Shown here in pieces: positions 56,006-62,848 of a stretch of 64,000 nt of DNA. The translations under genes and the position numbers were made by a program. This stretch comes from Centipeda periodontii DSM 2778. GTDB lineage: Bacteria; Bacillota; Negativicutes; Selenomonadales; Selenomonadaceae. Every line of letters begins with the position of its first letter. The stretch's first letter is position 1. The notes beneath the pieces are model-generated. The model did not search any database, was not told where the DNA came from, and saw only the letters and a program-made list of their open reading frames with translations. The stretch is from assembly GCF_000213975.1 (NCBI RefSeq), contig NZ_GL892076.1, forward strand, positions 211,482 to 275,481, in the 5' to 3' direction.

Positions 56006-56560
56006 AGTTAAGGAGGATTCGTCGACAGCCTGATTCAGGACAGGTCGTCCCCCGTATGATCCGTAAACATATGGGCAGAGTTCTCCGGAGTTTCCACAGT
56101 GTTGACCGACGGTTGTTGGAGAGGGATCACGGCGGTGCAGCTTCGCTGGCTGAGCGAAGTGGGCATAGCCTAATTTCCCCGACGGACTGGGAGGAGATTC
56201 CGATGGGTCATTGAGTGGCCGCAGGGTGTCCGCATGTGTGTACCCTATCTTGGCACGTGACGGGATAGGGTGCCGAGCGAAACATGTGGCAGGAGGATGC
56301 GGCAGCCCGCAGAGGACGGGTGCAGGGACGTACAAGGCGCACAGCAGAAGAATGTTTTCCCACGAGTGGAGTCGTGGTGTGTGCGTCAGATGTATGTCGA
56401 GGTAGTTTCTCAGCGTTTTGGAGGAAAGTTCCCCATCCCATGCTAGCTCGGACAGGGAACGAAGCAAAGGTCGTTTGGATGCAAGAGAGTTACCTATCAC
56501 TTCCCGTATTTTCCTCATGACCGCCGACAGGTGACGAGAAAGCCTGTCGGCGGTTTTGTA
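56006..56560 (+). ncRNA. Large structured non-coding RNA, about 550 nt, class unknown
   Basis: A complete transcription unit with its own strong promoter and terminator but no convincing gene. It is G+C rich and shows several clear hairpins: CTTCGCT with AGCGAAG, ACCCTATC with GGATAGGGT, CCACGA with TCGTGG, and GTTCCC with GGGAAC. Longer stems enclose the second one (CATGT with ACATG, TCCGCAT with ATGCGGC). AAGGAGG lies at its extreme 5' end. RNase P, tmRNA, SRP RNA and T-box motifs were looked for and not found. Its length suits large ornate RNAs (OLE, ROOL and GOLLD types), but I cannot assign it. Confidence 0.6.
56520..56557 (+). terminator. Terminator of the 550-nt RNA
   Basis: CCGCCGACAGG and CCTGTCGGCGG form an 11-bp stem followed by TTTTG. 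Confidence 0.9.
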
Positions 56561-56583
56561 TTGTATACATGAGATTTGATTCC

Positions 56584-56611
56584 TTTACATTCTGTATTTC
56601 TATGTTATAAT
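56584..56611 (+). promoter_or_regulatory. Promoter of the OPT transporter gene
   Basis: TTTACA (56584-56589), 16-base spacer, TATAAT (56606-56611), downstream of the RNA terminator, so the OPT gene is transcribed independently. Confidence 0.75.
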
Positions 56612-56659
56612 ATTTTCGTTATTTTTTCTTCATCTAGGTAAAGGATAGGTGATTATCGT

Positions 56660-58687
56660 ATGAAAGATTCGCACAACGAGTTCATGCAGCACGAGCTGAG
56701 ACTCCCCGAGCTCACCGTGCGCGGCATGCTGCTCGGCGCGATCCTCACGATCATCTTCACAGCCTCGAACGTCTACCTCGGACTCAAGGTCGGACTGACG
56801 TTCTCGTCGGCGATTCCAGCGGCGGTTATCTCGATGGCGGTGCTCAAGATGGCGAAGGACGCGAACATCCTTGAGAACAACATGGTGCAGACGCAGGCGT
56901 CGGCGGCAGGTACGCTGTCCGCCATCATCTTCATCATCCCGGGTATGCTCATGATCGGCTACTGGCAGGGCTTCGAGTTCTGGCAGACGCTCGTCGTCTC
57001 AGCGTGCGGCGGCTGTCTCGGCGTGCTCTTCACGATCCCGCTGCGCCGCGCGATGGTCGTGCACAGCGATCTCGCCTACCCCGAGGGCGTTGCTGCCGCA
57101 GAGATCCTGAAGGTCGGCAGCGCGGCAAAGGAAGACGGAAAGTCCGACTCCGGCATCAAGGAAATCCTTTCGGGCAGCGTCGTCGCGGGCATCATCGCAT
57201 TCCTCACGAACGGTCTGCAGGTACTTGGCGGCTCGCTCTCGGCATGGTTCCATGTCGGACGCGGCATGACGCAGCTGCCTCTGGGATACTCCACCGCGCT
57301 CGTGGGTGCAGGCTACCTCATCGGCATTGCGAGCGGACTCGCCATGCTGACGGGAATCGCGATCGCATGGGCGGGATTCGTCCCCTACTTCACCATGACG
57401 GAAATGCTGCCCGACGGCATGACCCTGCAAAAATTTGCGGGCACGGTCTACCAACAGAAGGTGCGTCTCATCGGCGCCGGCGCAATGGGTGTCGCCGCAA
57501 TCTGGACACTCATCACGCTCGCACGCCCCGTCATCGACGGTGTGAAAGAATCCATCGCGGGCGCGCGCACGAATGATGCGGAAAAAGGTCTGCACCGCAT
57601 GGACATCGACATGACAATGAGGAGTATTGCACTTGTCTTTGGTGTAACGGTCATCGGACTTCTTGCAATCTTCTACGCCTTTGTCAGCCCCGAGCACATT
57701 CCGCCGAGTCAGAAGCTGATCTTTACGATCGTCGGCGTCGGCATCGCTGTCCTCATGGGTTTTTTCGTTGCTGCCGCCTGCGCCTATATGGCGGGACTTG
57801 TCGGCACATCCTCGAGCCCGATCTCCGGCATCGGCATCCTCGGCATCATCGTCGCCTCGCTCGTCATGTACTCGCTCTGTGCATCGTTCGGCATCTTCGA
57901 CATGCCCGGCGGCGAGAAATTTGCGACGGCGACCGCCATCTTTACAACCTCAATCATCCTCGCGATCGCCTGCATCTCGAACGACAACATGCAGGACCTC
58001 AAGACGGGCTGGCTCGTCGGTGCAACGCCGTGGCGCCAGCAGGTCGCACTTCTCATCGGCTGTGTGGTCGGCGCACTCGTCATCGCGCCCGTGCTGAACC
58101 TCCTCTATGAGGCGTACGGCTTCCCCGGCGCGATGCCGCGCGCAGGCATGGATCCCGCGCAGGCACTCTCCGCACCGCAGGCGGTTCTCATGACCACCAT
58201 CGCGCAGGGCATCTTCTCGAGTAAGCTCGCATGGGAGTATATCTACATCGGCATCGGTGTCGGCGTGATCCTCGTGCTGATCGACCTCTCCCTCAAGCGC
58301 ACGACGCGCAGTCTCTGTCTGCCGCCGCTCGCCGTCGGCATGGGCATCTACCTCCCGCCCGTCATCCAGACACCGCTCGTCGTCGGCGCCATCCTCGGCT
58401 ACTTCCTCAATTGTCATCTCCGCAAAAGCGGCGGCTCGAATGCTGAGGCGGCGGGTCTGCGGCGCGGTACGCTCTTCGCCTCGGGGCTCATCGTCGGTGA
58501 GTCCATCGTCGGCGTCCTGCTCGCCGGCGTCATCGTCATCTCCGTCTCGAACGGCGGCGGCGAGAGTCCGCTCGCAATGGTCGGCTCAGACTTCGCCGAC
58601 ACCGCTGAGATGCTCGGACTCCTCGTCTTCCTCGGCATCCTCGGCCTCTTCAGCAAGGTCGTCCTGAGCGGGAAGAAATCCGCGTAA
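56660..58687 (+). CDS. OPT-family oligopeptide/metal-chelate transporter
   Basis: A 675-residue membrane protein with about 14-16 helices. The OPT family signatures appear early: LTVRGMLLGAILTIIFTASN, VYLGLKVGLTFSSAIPAAVI, and ASAAGTLSAIIFIIPG; GTSSSPISGIGILGIIVASL is in the centre. Family members import small peptides or metal chelates using the proton gradient. ATG 56660 is preceded by a weak GGATAGGTG. It has its own promoter and terminator. Substrate is unknown. Confidence 0.93.
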   Translation: MKDSHNEFMQHELRLPELTVRGMLLGAILTIIFTASNVYLGLKVGLTFSSAIPAAVISMAVLKMAKDANILENNMVQTQASAAGTLSAIIFIIPGMLMIGYWQGFEFWQTLVVSACGGCLGVLFTIPLRRAMVVHSDLAYPEGVAAAEILKVGSAAKEDGKSDSGIKEILSGSVVAGIIAFLTNGLQVLGGSLSAWFHVGRGMTQLPLGYSTALVGAGYLIGIASGLAMLTGIAIAWAGFVPYFTMTEMLPDGMTLQKFAGTVYQQKVRLIGAGAMGVAAIWTLITLARPVIDGVKESIAGARTNDAEKGLHRMDIDMTMRSIALVFGVTVIGLLAIFYAFVSPEHIPPSQKLIFTIVGVGIAVLMGFFVAAACAYMAGLVGTSSSPISGIGILGIIVASLVMYSLCASFGIFDMPGGEKFATATAIFTTSIILAIACISNDNMQDLKTGWLVGATPWRQQVALLIGCVVGALVIAPVLNLLYEAYGFPGAMPRAGMDPAQALSAPQAVLMTTIAQGIFSSKLAWEYIYIGIGVGVILVLIDLSLKRTTRSLCLPPLAVGMGIYLPPVIQTPLVVGAILGYFLNCHLRKSGGSNAEAAGLRRGTLFASGLIVGESIVGVLLAGVIVISVSNGGGESPLAMVGSDFADTAEMLGLLVFLGILGLFSKVVLSGKKSA

Positions 58688-58703
58688 CTCCATACAACAC
58701 GAC

Positions 58704-58735
58704 AGCACGCCGGCAAAAATGTCGGCGTGCTTTTT
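58704..58735 (+). terminator. Terminator of the OPT gene
   Basis: AGCACGCCG and CGGCGTGCT pair, followed by TTTTACG. Confidence 0.85.
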
Positions 58736-58753
58736 ACGTATTTATTTTATACG

Positions 58754-58774
58754 TATTCTATTGTATAATACGAA
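58754..58774 (+). promoter_or_regulatory. hicAB promoter/operator
   Basis: CGTATT (58754-58759) and AATACG (58769-58774) form an inverted repeat overlapping the -10 TATAAT (58766-58771). HicB-type antitoxins repress their own operon at such palindromes. Confidence 0.5.
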
Positions 58775-58791
58775 CAAAGGGAGGTGTTCGC

Positions 58792-58980
58792 ATGACGCCA
58801 CGAGAGGCAGAAAAAATCATTCTGGCTGACGGTTGGCAGTTGCAGGAAATTCAAGGCTCACACCACCAGTACACGCATCCGACAAAACCGGGCAAGGTCA
58901 CAATCCCCTTTCATACAAAACCAAAAGATCTGAGCAAGAGAACACTGAACTCGATTCTGAAACAGGCAGGTTTGAAATAA
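58792..58980 (+). CDS. hicA: HicA mRNA interferase toxin
   Basis: A 62-residue HicA toxin with a double-stranded RNA-binding-like fold. The motif GSHHQYTHP contains the catalytic His; it is preceded by ILADGWQLQEIQ and followed by KVTIPFHTKPKDLSKRTLNS. HicA cleaves mRNA in a ribosome-independent way. GGGAGGTGTTCGC provides the ribosome-binding site. The antitoxin gene starts 33 bases downstream. All key residues are present, so the system may be active. Confidence 0.93.
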   Translation: MTPREAEKIILADGWQLQEIQGSHHQYTHPTKPGKVTIPFHTKPKDLSKRTLNSILKQAGLK

Positions 58981-59013
58981 TTTCTACATCTTATATTCCA
59001 AAGGAGAACAGCA

Positions 59014-59448
59014 ATGCTTCACATTTATCCCGCCATCTTTTACCATCAAAATGACGATAGCTACACCGTCATCTTCCCCGACCTGAACCACCTCGCAACC
59101 GAAGGAGAGAATCTGGAGGATGCAATGGCAATGGCAACGGACTGCCTCGCGGGCTATATTCACACAATGAAAGCAGAACACACGAAACTTCCCGCACCTA
59201 CCCCGCTTGAGCAAGTCGACCTCTCCGCAGAGGACGAGGAGGGCGAAGACTATTCCGACGAGCGCGGTCGCTTCGTCTCGCTCGTCTCCGTCGACGTGGA
59301 GAGCTATGCGCGTACGCATTTCAACAAATCCGTAAAGAAAACGCTGTCCATCCCGCGATGGATGAACGACCTTGCCGTGGCACGGAGCATCAACTTCTCA
59401 AAGACGCTGCAAAATGCGCTGCGGCGAGAACTCGGAATCGAGGCATGA
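59014..59448 (+). CDS. hicB: HicB antitoxin
   Basis: A 144-residue antitoxin. The N-terminal degenerate RNase H-like fold (YPAIFYHQNDDSYTVIFPDL, then EDAMAMATDCLAGYI) binds HicA. The C-terminal part (KKTLSIPRWMNDLAVARSIN, FSKTLQNALRRELG) is a ribbon-helix-helix DNA-binding region that should repress the operon. AAAGGAGAACAGC is the ribosome-binding site. The order toxin-antitoxin is the common hicAB arrangement. Confidence 0.93.
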   Translation: MLHIYPAIFYHQNDDSYTVIFPDLNHLATEGENLEDAMAMATDCLAGYIHTMKAEHTKLPAPTPLEQVDLSAEDEEGEDYSDERGRFVSLVSVDVESYARTHFNKSVKKTLSIPRWMNDLAVARSINFSKTLQNALRRELGIEA

Positions 59449-59473
59449 AAATCTGCAAAGCAGACGTATTTTG

Positions 59474-59482
59474 TGTTACAAT
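59474..59482 (+). promoter_or_regulatory. Extended -10 promoter upstream of the secreted-protein gene
   Basis: TG-T-TACAAT lies about 70 bases before ATG 59552. The -35 is weak. Confidence 0.35.
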
Positions 59483-59551
59483 ATCCTCACAGAACCATCT
59501 TGTGTCTGCGCTATTACAAAGGACACAAAACACAAGGAAAATGGAGGTCTT

Positions 59552-60022
59552 ATGCAGCAACTTTCTCGCACATTCCTCGCCGTCCTCGCCCTTCTCTGCT
59601 GCGCCCTGCCCACCGTAAGCGCGGGTCCCGCACCCGCACTCACGCGGGTCGAGTCCATCGCACTCTGGGCGGAGGGGACATCCCCCGTTGCGGCGGAGGC
59701 GGACTACCCGAACCGCCTGCCCGAGGGCACGGTGTTCCGTGGGGAAAACCTTTACGTGAAAACGCGTTTTATCGGCTACCCTGCGTGGAATCTGCTGACC
59801 TATCGGAGCGGGTCGGAGACAGGGCGGATGCTCGACTATAGGGAAGTCGAACGCACACCGCTCACGGATGATCTGCGCGTGATCGTCGGCTATGAGCAGA
59901 TCGTCAGCATTCCGTTTGCAGAGATCGGCACAGCGGAGATCGACCTCTGCATCGTTGCTGCCGATGCGGGGAGCTGCGCACCGCGCCATGCCTTTGTGCG
60001 CGGAATACAGACAGAGAAGTAA
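59552..60022 (+). CDS. Secreted hypothetical protein, 156 residues
   Basis: No family is recognised. A typical signal peptide (LSRTFLAVLALLCCALPTVSA, cleaved after the Ala) precedes a beta-rich domain with segments SIALWAEGTSPVAAEADYPN, FRGENLYVKTRFIGYPAWNL and REVERTPLTDDLRVIVGYEQ. Two cysteines near the C-terminus (DLCIVAADAGSC) may form a disulfide. ATG 59552 follows GGAGG at four bases. It is followed 24 bases later by the PNPOx-like gene in the same direction. Confidence 0.8.
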   Translation: MQQLSRTFLAVLALLCCALPTVSAGPAPALTRVESIALWAEGTSPVAAEADYPNRLPEGTVFRGENLYVKTRFIGYPAWNLLTYRSGSETGRMLDYREVERTPLTDDLRVIVGYEQIVSIPFAEIGTAEIDLCIVAADAGSCAPRHAFVRGIQTEK

Positions 60023-60046
60023 CATCACAGGGATTGAGGGAACAAC

Positions 60047-60466
60047 ATGAACATGAGGGATGAATTCGAGCGCATCATGCGCGAGCACCGCGAGATCGCA
60101 CTCGCAACGACGACAGACGGGCTGCCACATGTGCGCATCGTGAACTTCTACTATGCGCCCGAGGAACGCTGCGTCTACTTCGCCACGTTCAAGGACAACG
60201 AGAAGGTCGTCGAACTCGCGGCGAATCCGAACATCGCATTTACCACCGTACCGCACAACGACACGAACGAACACGTCCGTGCGAGCGGCAGAGCCGTCAA
60301 GTCCGCGCACACCGTCTACGACCTCGCGCCACTGTTCGCGGCGAAGATCCCGCGCTATCAGGAGACCATCGATGCCGTCGGCGACGACCTCATCCTCTAC
60401 GAGATCACGGTCGACATGGCAGTCGTCACCGTGGACATGGAGCACATCGAACGCATCCGGCTCTGA
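60047..60466 (+). CDS. PNPOx-like flavin-binding protein
   Basis: A 139-residue split-barrel protein of the pyridoxamine 5'-phosphate oxidase-like superfamily. The start EFERIMREHREIALATTTDG and HVRIVNFYYAPEERCVYFAT match the flavin-binding half; YFATFKDNEKVVELAANPNI follows. These proteins often use FMN to reduce small molecules; the substrate is unknown. A weak AGGGA site precedes the ATG. A long hairpin between it and the M48 gene ends both. Confidence 0.88.
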   Translation: MNMRDEFERIMREHREIALATTTDGLPHVRIVNFYYAPEERCVYFATFKDNEKVVELAANPNIAFTTVPHNDTNEHVRASGRAVKSAHTVYDLAPLFAAKIPRYQETIDAVGDDLILYEITVDMAVVTVDMEHIERIRL

Positions 60467-60482
60467 GGATGGAACAGCAAAC

Positions 60483-60515
60483 GGGGCAGACGTACGAAGT
60501 TTTACAGCTTCGTAC
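60483..60515. terminator. Shared hairpin between the PNPOx-like and M48 genes
   Basis: A near-perfect 17-bp stem (GGGGCAGACGTACGAAG and its complement). A short T-rich tail exists on the plus side (CTTTCTATTTT). Confidence 0.8.
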
Positions 60516-60529
60516 GTCTGCCCCGCTTT

Positions 60530-61783
60530 CTATTTTCCATGATTTTTTGCATCATACAGATTCATCGCATCGACAATCGAGCCCAGCGTCTCCATATCCC
60601 CGTTCGCATACATCGTCACTGCCATGTTCTCCTCAAAACTGCGCGACGTATCATAACGGAACTTATCAAGGAACTTGCTCATCGTCCGATCATCATTCAC
60701 AACCACGAGATACCCCTCATTGTGCCGATCCGGATCGTCGGCAACGGGGCTCTGCGCAACGGGGACAAACCGAACACAGCGTTCGTGAAACATATCGTAC
60801 TTGATCGCCGCCGCAATCTGCCCCGCGAGATAGAAAACGCGCTCCCTCTTTACAATATCCTCCCGCCCATACACGGGAATCCTCTGACCGTCGATATAGA
60901 GCTCACTGGAGAGCACCATCACGCGATTATTTGATGTCTTTCTGATGTAGTCCATCGCACGGTCAAACCGCTTTTCCGTGCCAGGGTGCGGATTGCGGTA
61001 GTTCTTCGGAAACTTTCCGTCAGGATAACGAATCTCCTCCAATCGAAGGAATCGATCAAACTTTATGAGGGCTCCACCAGTAGAATATTCAGGGACATTC
61101 TCAAGGAACTGAAGCCCCCACTCGTCCGCGCCCATCTCCTGACTGAGCGACATCTTGCGCTCCCAGAGCGTATCCACGAGGTTGATCCCGATCTGCCGCG
61201 CCGTCATCGCAGAGACAGAGCCGCCGAGCGCACCGAGAATATTCGAGATGATGTTCAGCCCGTACTGCTTGTCATAGCTCTCAAGATGATCCTTGCCCGC
61301 CCAGTGCCCGAACTCGTGCGCCATGACGAACGCGACCGCAGAGGTGTTGTAGATATTCGTCTTGTTGAGAGGGCGCATGCGATTCTTGTTCAGATAACCG
61401 TCGTTCTGATAGGTGTCCATAAAGTTCACCATCGAGTCCGCCATATAGCCGTACCCACCGGGGAGCATAAACGCATTTGGCTGGTCGCTGTGGTACATCT
61501 TCATTGGTTCGAGCCAACGCTTATGTACACCATCGTTCCAGTTGAGGTATTCGGGGTTCGACGCGATCAGACGCTGCTGGATCGTGATGAGATCATCGTC
61601 CATCGCAACATCATTCTTCTCCTCAAAACGCTCCGCCGCCGCCCTGCCGATCTCATGCTCCTCCGCGCTCGTCATAAAATGCGCCGCTGCAGAGGAAACG
61701 AATGGTGCAGGCTGCACCGCAGCACACAGGGACATACCGAATGCAAGCCCCACGGCAAGCATACACTTCTTTTTCGTATTCAT
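60530..61783 (-). CDS. M48-family metallopeptidase, exported
   Basis: A 417-residue zinc peptidase. A signal peptide precedes the catalytic domain with HExxH in VAFVMAHEFGHWAGKDH and the third zinc ligand Glu in LSQEMGADEWG. The C-terminal half (IYIDGQRIPVYGRE type segments) is unassigned. Relatives (YfgC/BepA, LoiP) act in outer-membrane protein quality control. ATG 61783 follows AGGAG at nine bases; the longer frame to 61912 lacks a site. It is transcribed leftward alone. Confidence 0.9.
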   Translation of the reverse strand: MNTKKKCMLAVGLAFGMSLCAAVQPAPFVSSAAAHFMTSAEEHEIGRAAAERFEEKNDVAMDDDLITIQQRLIASNPEYLNWNDGVHKRWLEPMKMYHSDQPNAFMLPGGYGYMADSMVNFMDTYQNDGYLNKNRMRPLNKTNIYNTSAVAFVMAHEFGHWAGKDHLESYDKQYGLNIISNILGALGGSVSAMTARQIGINLVDTLWERKMSLSQEMGADEWGLQFLENVPEYSTGGALIKFDRFLRLEEIRYPDGKFPKNYRNPHPGTEKRFDRAMDYIRKTSNNRVMVLSSELYIDGQRIPVYGREDIVKRERVFYLAGQIAAAIKYDMFHERCVRFVPVAQSPVADDPDRHNEGYLVVVNDDRTMSKFLDKFRYDTSRSFEENMAVTMYANGDMETLGSIVDAMNLYDAKNHGK

Positions 61784-61807
61784 TCCACACAACTCCTTTG
61801 TAAATAT

Positions 61808-61833
61808 CCTCCCTCTCCGTAGGGAGGTTTTTT
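61808..61833 (+). terminator. Hairpin with T run upstream of the M48 gene
   Basis: CCTCCC and GGGAGG are followed by TTTTTT on the plus strand. No plus-strand gene precedes it, so it may be a leader hairpin of the M48 mRNA or end an unseen RNA. Confidence 0.4.
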
Positions 61834-61948
61834 GATGCTGCCCCGCGCCCCTTGCCGCACTCCTCTCCTGTATTTCGGGGTTCCCTGTCATGGGAATAGC
61901 GTAGGATATCATGAGAGCAGTGTTTTGTCAACCGTGATTTTGCAGACA

Positions 61949-61979
61949 CAAAAAAACCTTCAACAGCAGTTTGTTGAAG
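61949..61979 (-). terminator. Minus-strand terminator, probable end of the CRISPR transcript
   Basis: AACCTTCAAC and GTTGAAGGTT form a 10-bp stem followed on the minus strand by TTTTTTTGTG. The only transcription unit reading into it is the CRISPR array. Confidence 0.7.
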
Positions 61980-62019
61980 GTTGAGAGAATCCATCTCCTT
62001 GCGGGGATAATGCTCTATT

Positions 62020-62072
62020 CACCTCTCCCGTCGAAACGGGGGAGGTGGCGAGCGGTGCGAGCCAGTGGGGGC
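62020..62072. repeat. Inverted relative of the REP-like element
   Basis: On the minus strand this region reads GCCCCCACTGGCTCGCACCG and then CCTCCCCCG, a variant of the elements at 28821-28877 and 62123-62180. It faces the latter, giving a paired (BIME-like) arrangement. Confidence 0.5.
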
Positions 62073-62122
62073 ACTTGTGGCGAATGAGGCTTTCTCACGA
62101 TAGAGATGCATGGATCGTTCAT

Positions 62123-62180
62123 AGCGCCCCTTCCACCGCTTCGCGGTCCCCCTCCCCCGCTGTGGCAGGGGAGGCTAGGG
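62123..62180. repeat. Palindromic intergenic repeat (REP-like), second copy
   Basis: Nearly identical to 28821-28877 over its first 35 bases (GCGCCCCTTCCACCGCTTCG onward), with an internal CCCCCGCTGTGGCAGGGG stem. It directly borders the CRISPR array. Confidence 0.65.
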
Positions 62181-62186
62181 TTCGTG

Positions 62187-62721
62187 CGTTCCGTCCCCTT
62201 GCGGGGATGTGGTTTTGAAATAGCAGATATGTTCGCGCAGTGGTATATCTTAGACTGTTTCCGTCCCCTTGCGGGGATGTGGTTTTAAAATTGTTCGGCG
62301 ATCCGTTCGCATTCGCCGCTGGAATTTGTTTCCGTCCCCTTGCGGGGATGTGGTTTTAAAATATGGGGTTGAGAGAAGTCGTTTGATTGATTTTATCAAG
62401 AGTTTCCGTCCCCTTGCGGGGATGTGGTTTTAAAATGCTTTGGGATTGGCATCGTAAGGCACTCCCCCCGATGGTTTCCGTCCCCTTGCGGGGATGTGGT
62501 TTTAAAATGATGTGGTTGTTATGATTGTACGGTAAGTGTACGAAAGGTTTCCGTCCCCTTGCGGGGATGTGGTTTTAAAATAACGACGAATGTTGCCGTC
62601 TTGTGTTCTTTTGCATTGTTTCCGTCCCCTTGCGGGGATGTGGTTTTAAAATCCTCGCGGCTGGAAGCCTTGTGCTGTCTGTGTCAAAATGGCACTTTGC
62701 GTCGGCGATGTGTTCTAAAAT
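62187..62721 (-). CRISPR. Orphan CRISPR array: eight repeats, seven spacers
   Basis: A 35-bp repeat beginning GTTTCCGTCCCCTTGCGGGG on the plus strand occurs at 62187, 62257, 62328, 62402, 62474, 62547 and 62618, with a decayed eighth copy ending at 62721. Spacers are 34-39 bases (62222-62256, 62292-62327, 62363-62401, 62437-62473, 62509-62546, 62582-62617, 62653-62686). The repeat holds a CCCC/GGGG hairpin. On the minus strand it ends in GGACGGAAAC, a common crRNA-side terminus. A promoter (62769-62797) and terminator (61949-61979) also support minus-strand transcription. No cas gene is in the window, so the type cannot be assigned. Confidence 0.95.
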
Positions 62722-62768
62722 CCTTTGCCAGCGTTGCGGCTCTAAGTGCGGTGCGGATTTCATTTTTA

Positions 62769-62797
62769 AGTATAGCACATTGTCCCCCTCTCTGCAA
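62769..62797 (-). promoter_or_regulatory. Probable CRISPR leader promoter
   Basis: On the minus strand TTGCAG (62792-62797), 17-base spacer, TATACT (62769-62774) preceded by TGC. It starts transcription about 40 bases from the first (decayed) repeat. Confidence 0.65.
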
Positions 62798-62813
62798 TCC
62801 CTCCACGCCTTTG

Positions 62814-62830
62814 GGCTCTTTGTCAATAGT
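62814..62830. repeat. Probable terminal inverted repeat of the ISL3 element
   Basis: GGCTCTTTGTCAATAG matches the end sequence usual for ISL3-family elements and lies just beyond the transposase stop. The other end is outside the window. Confidence 0.6.
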
Positions 62831-62848
62831 TACGGAAAATAATTACGG

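Noticed and set aside
56056..56214. 52-codon open frame inside the 550-nt RNA
   Set aside because: ATG lacks a ribosome-binding site and the sequence folds into hairpins; no recognisable protein features.
56400..56450. RNase P RNA, because GGAGGAAAGTTCC resembles GAGGAAAGTCC
   Set aside because: The match is near the 3' end, not in the 5' half, and the ACAGAAA partner region is absent.
55934..56518. 194-codon minus-strand frame over the 550-nt RNA
   Set aside because: No start signal or similarity, and the promoter, terminator and hairpins all point to a plus-strand RNA.
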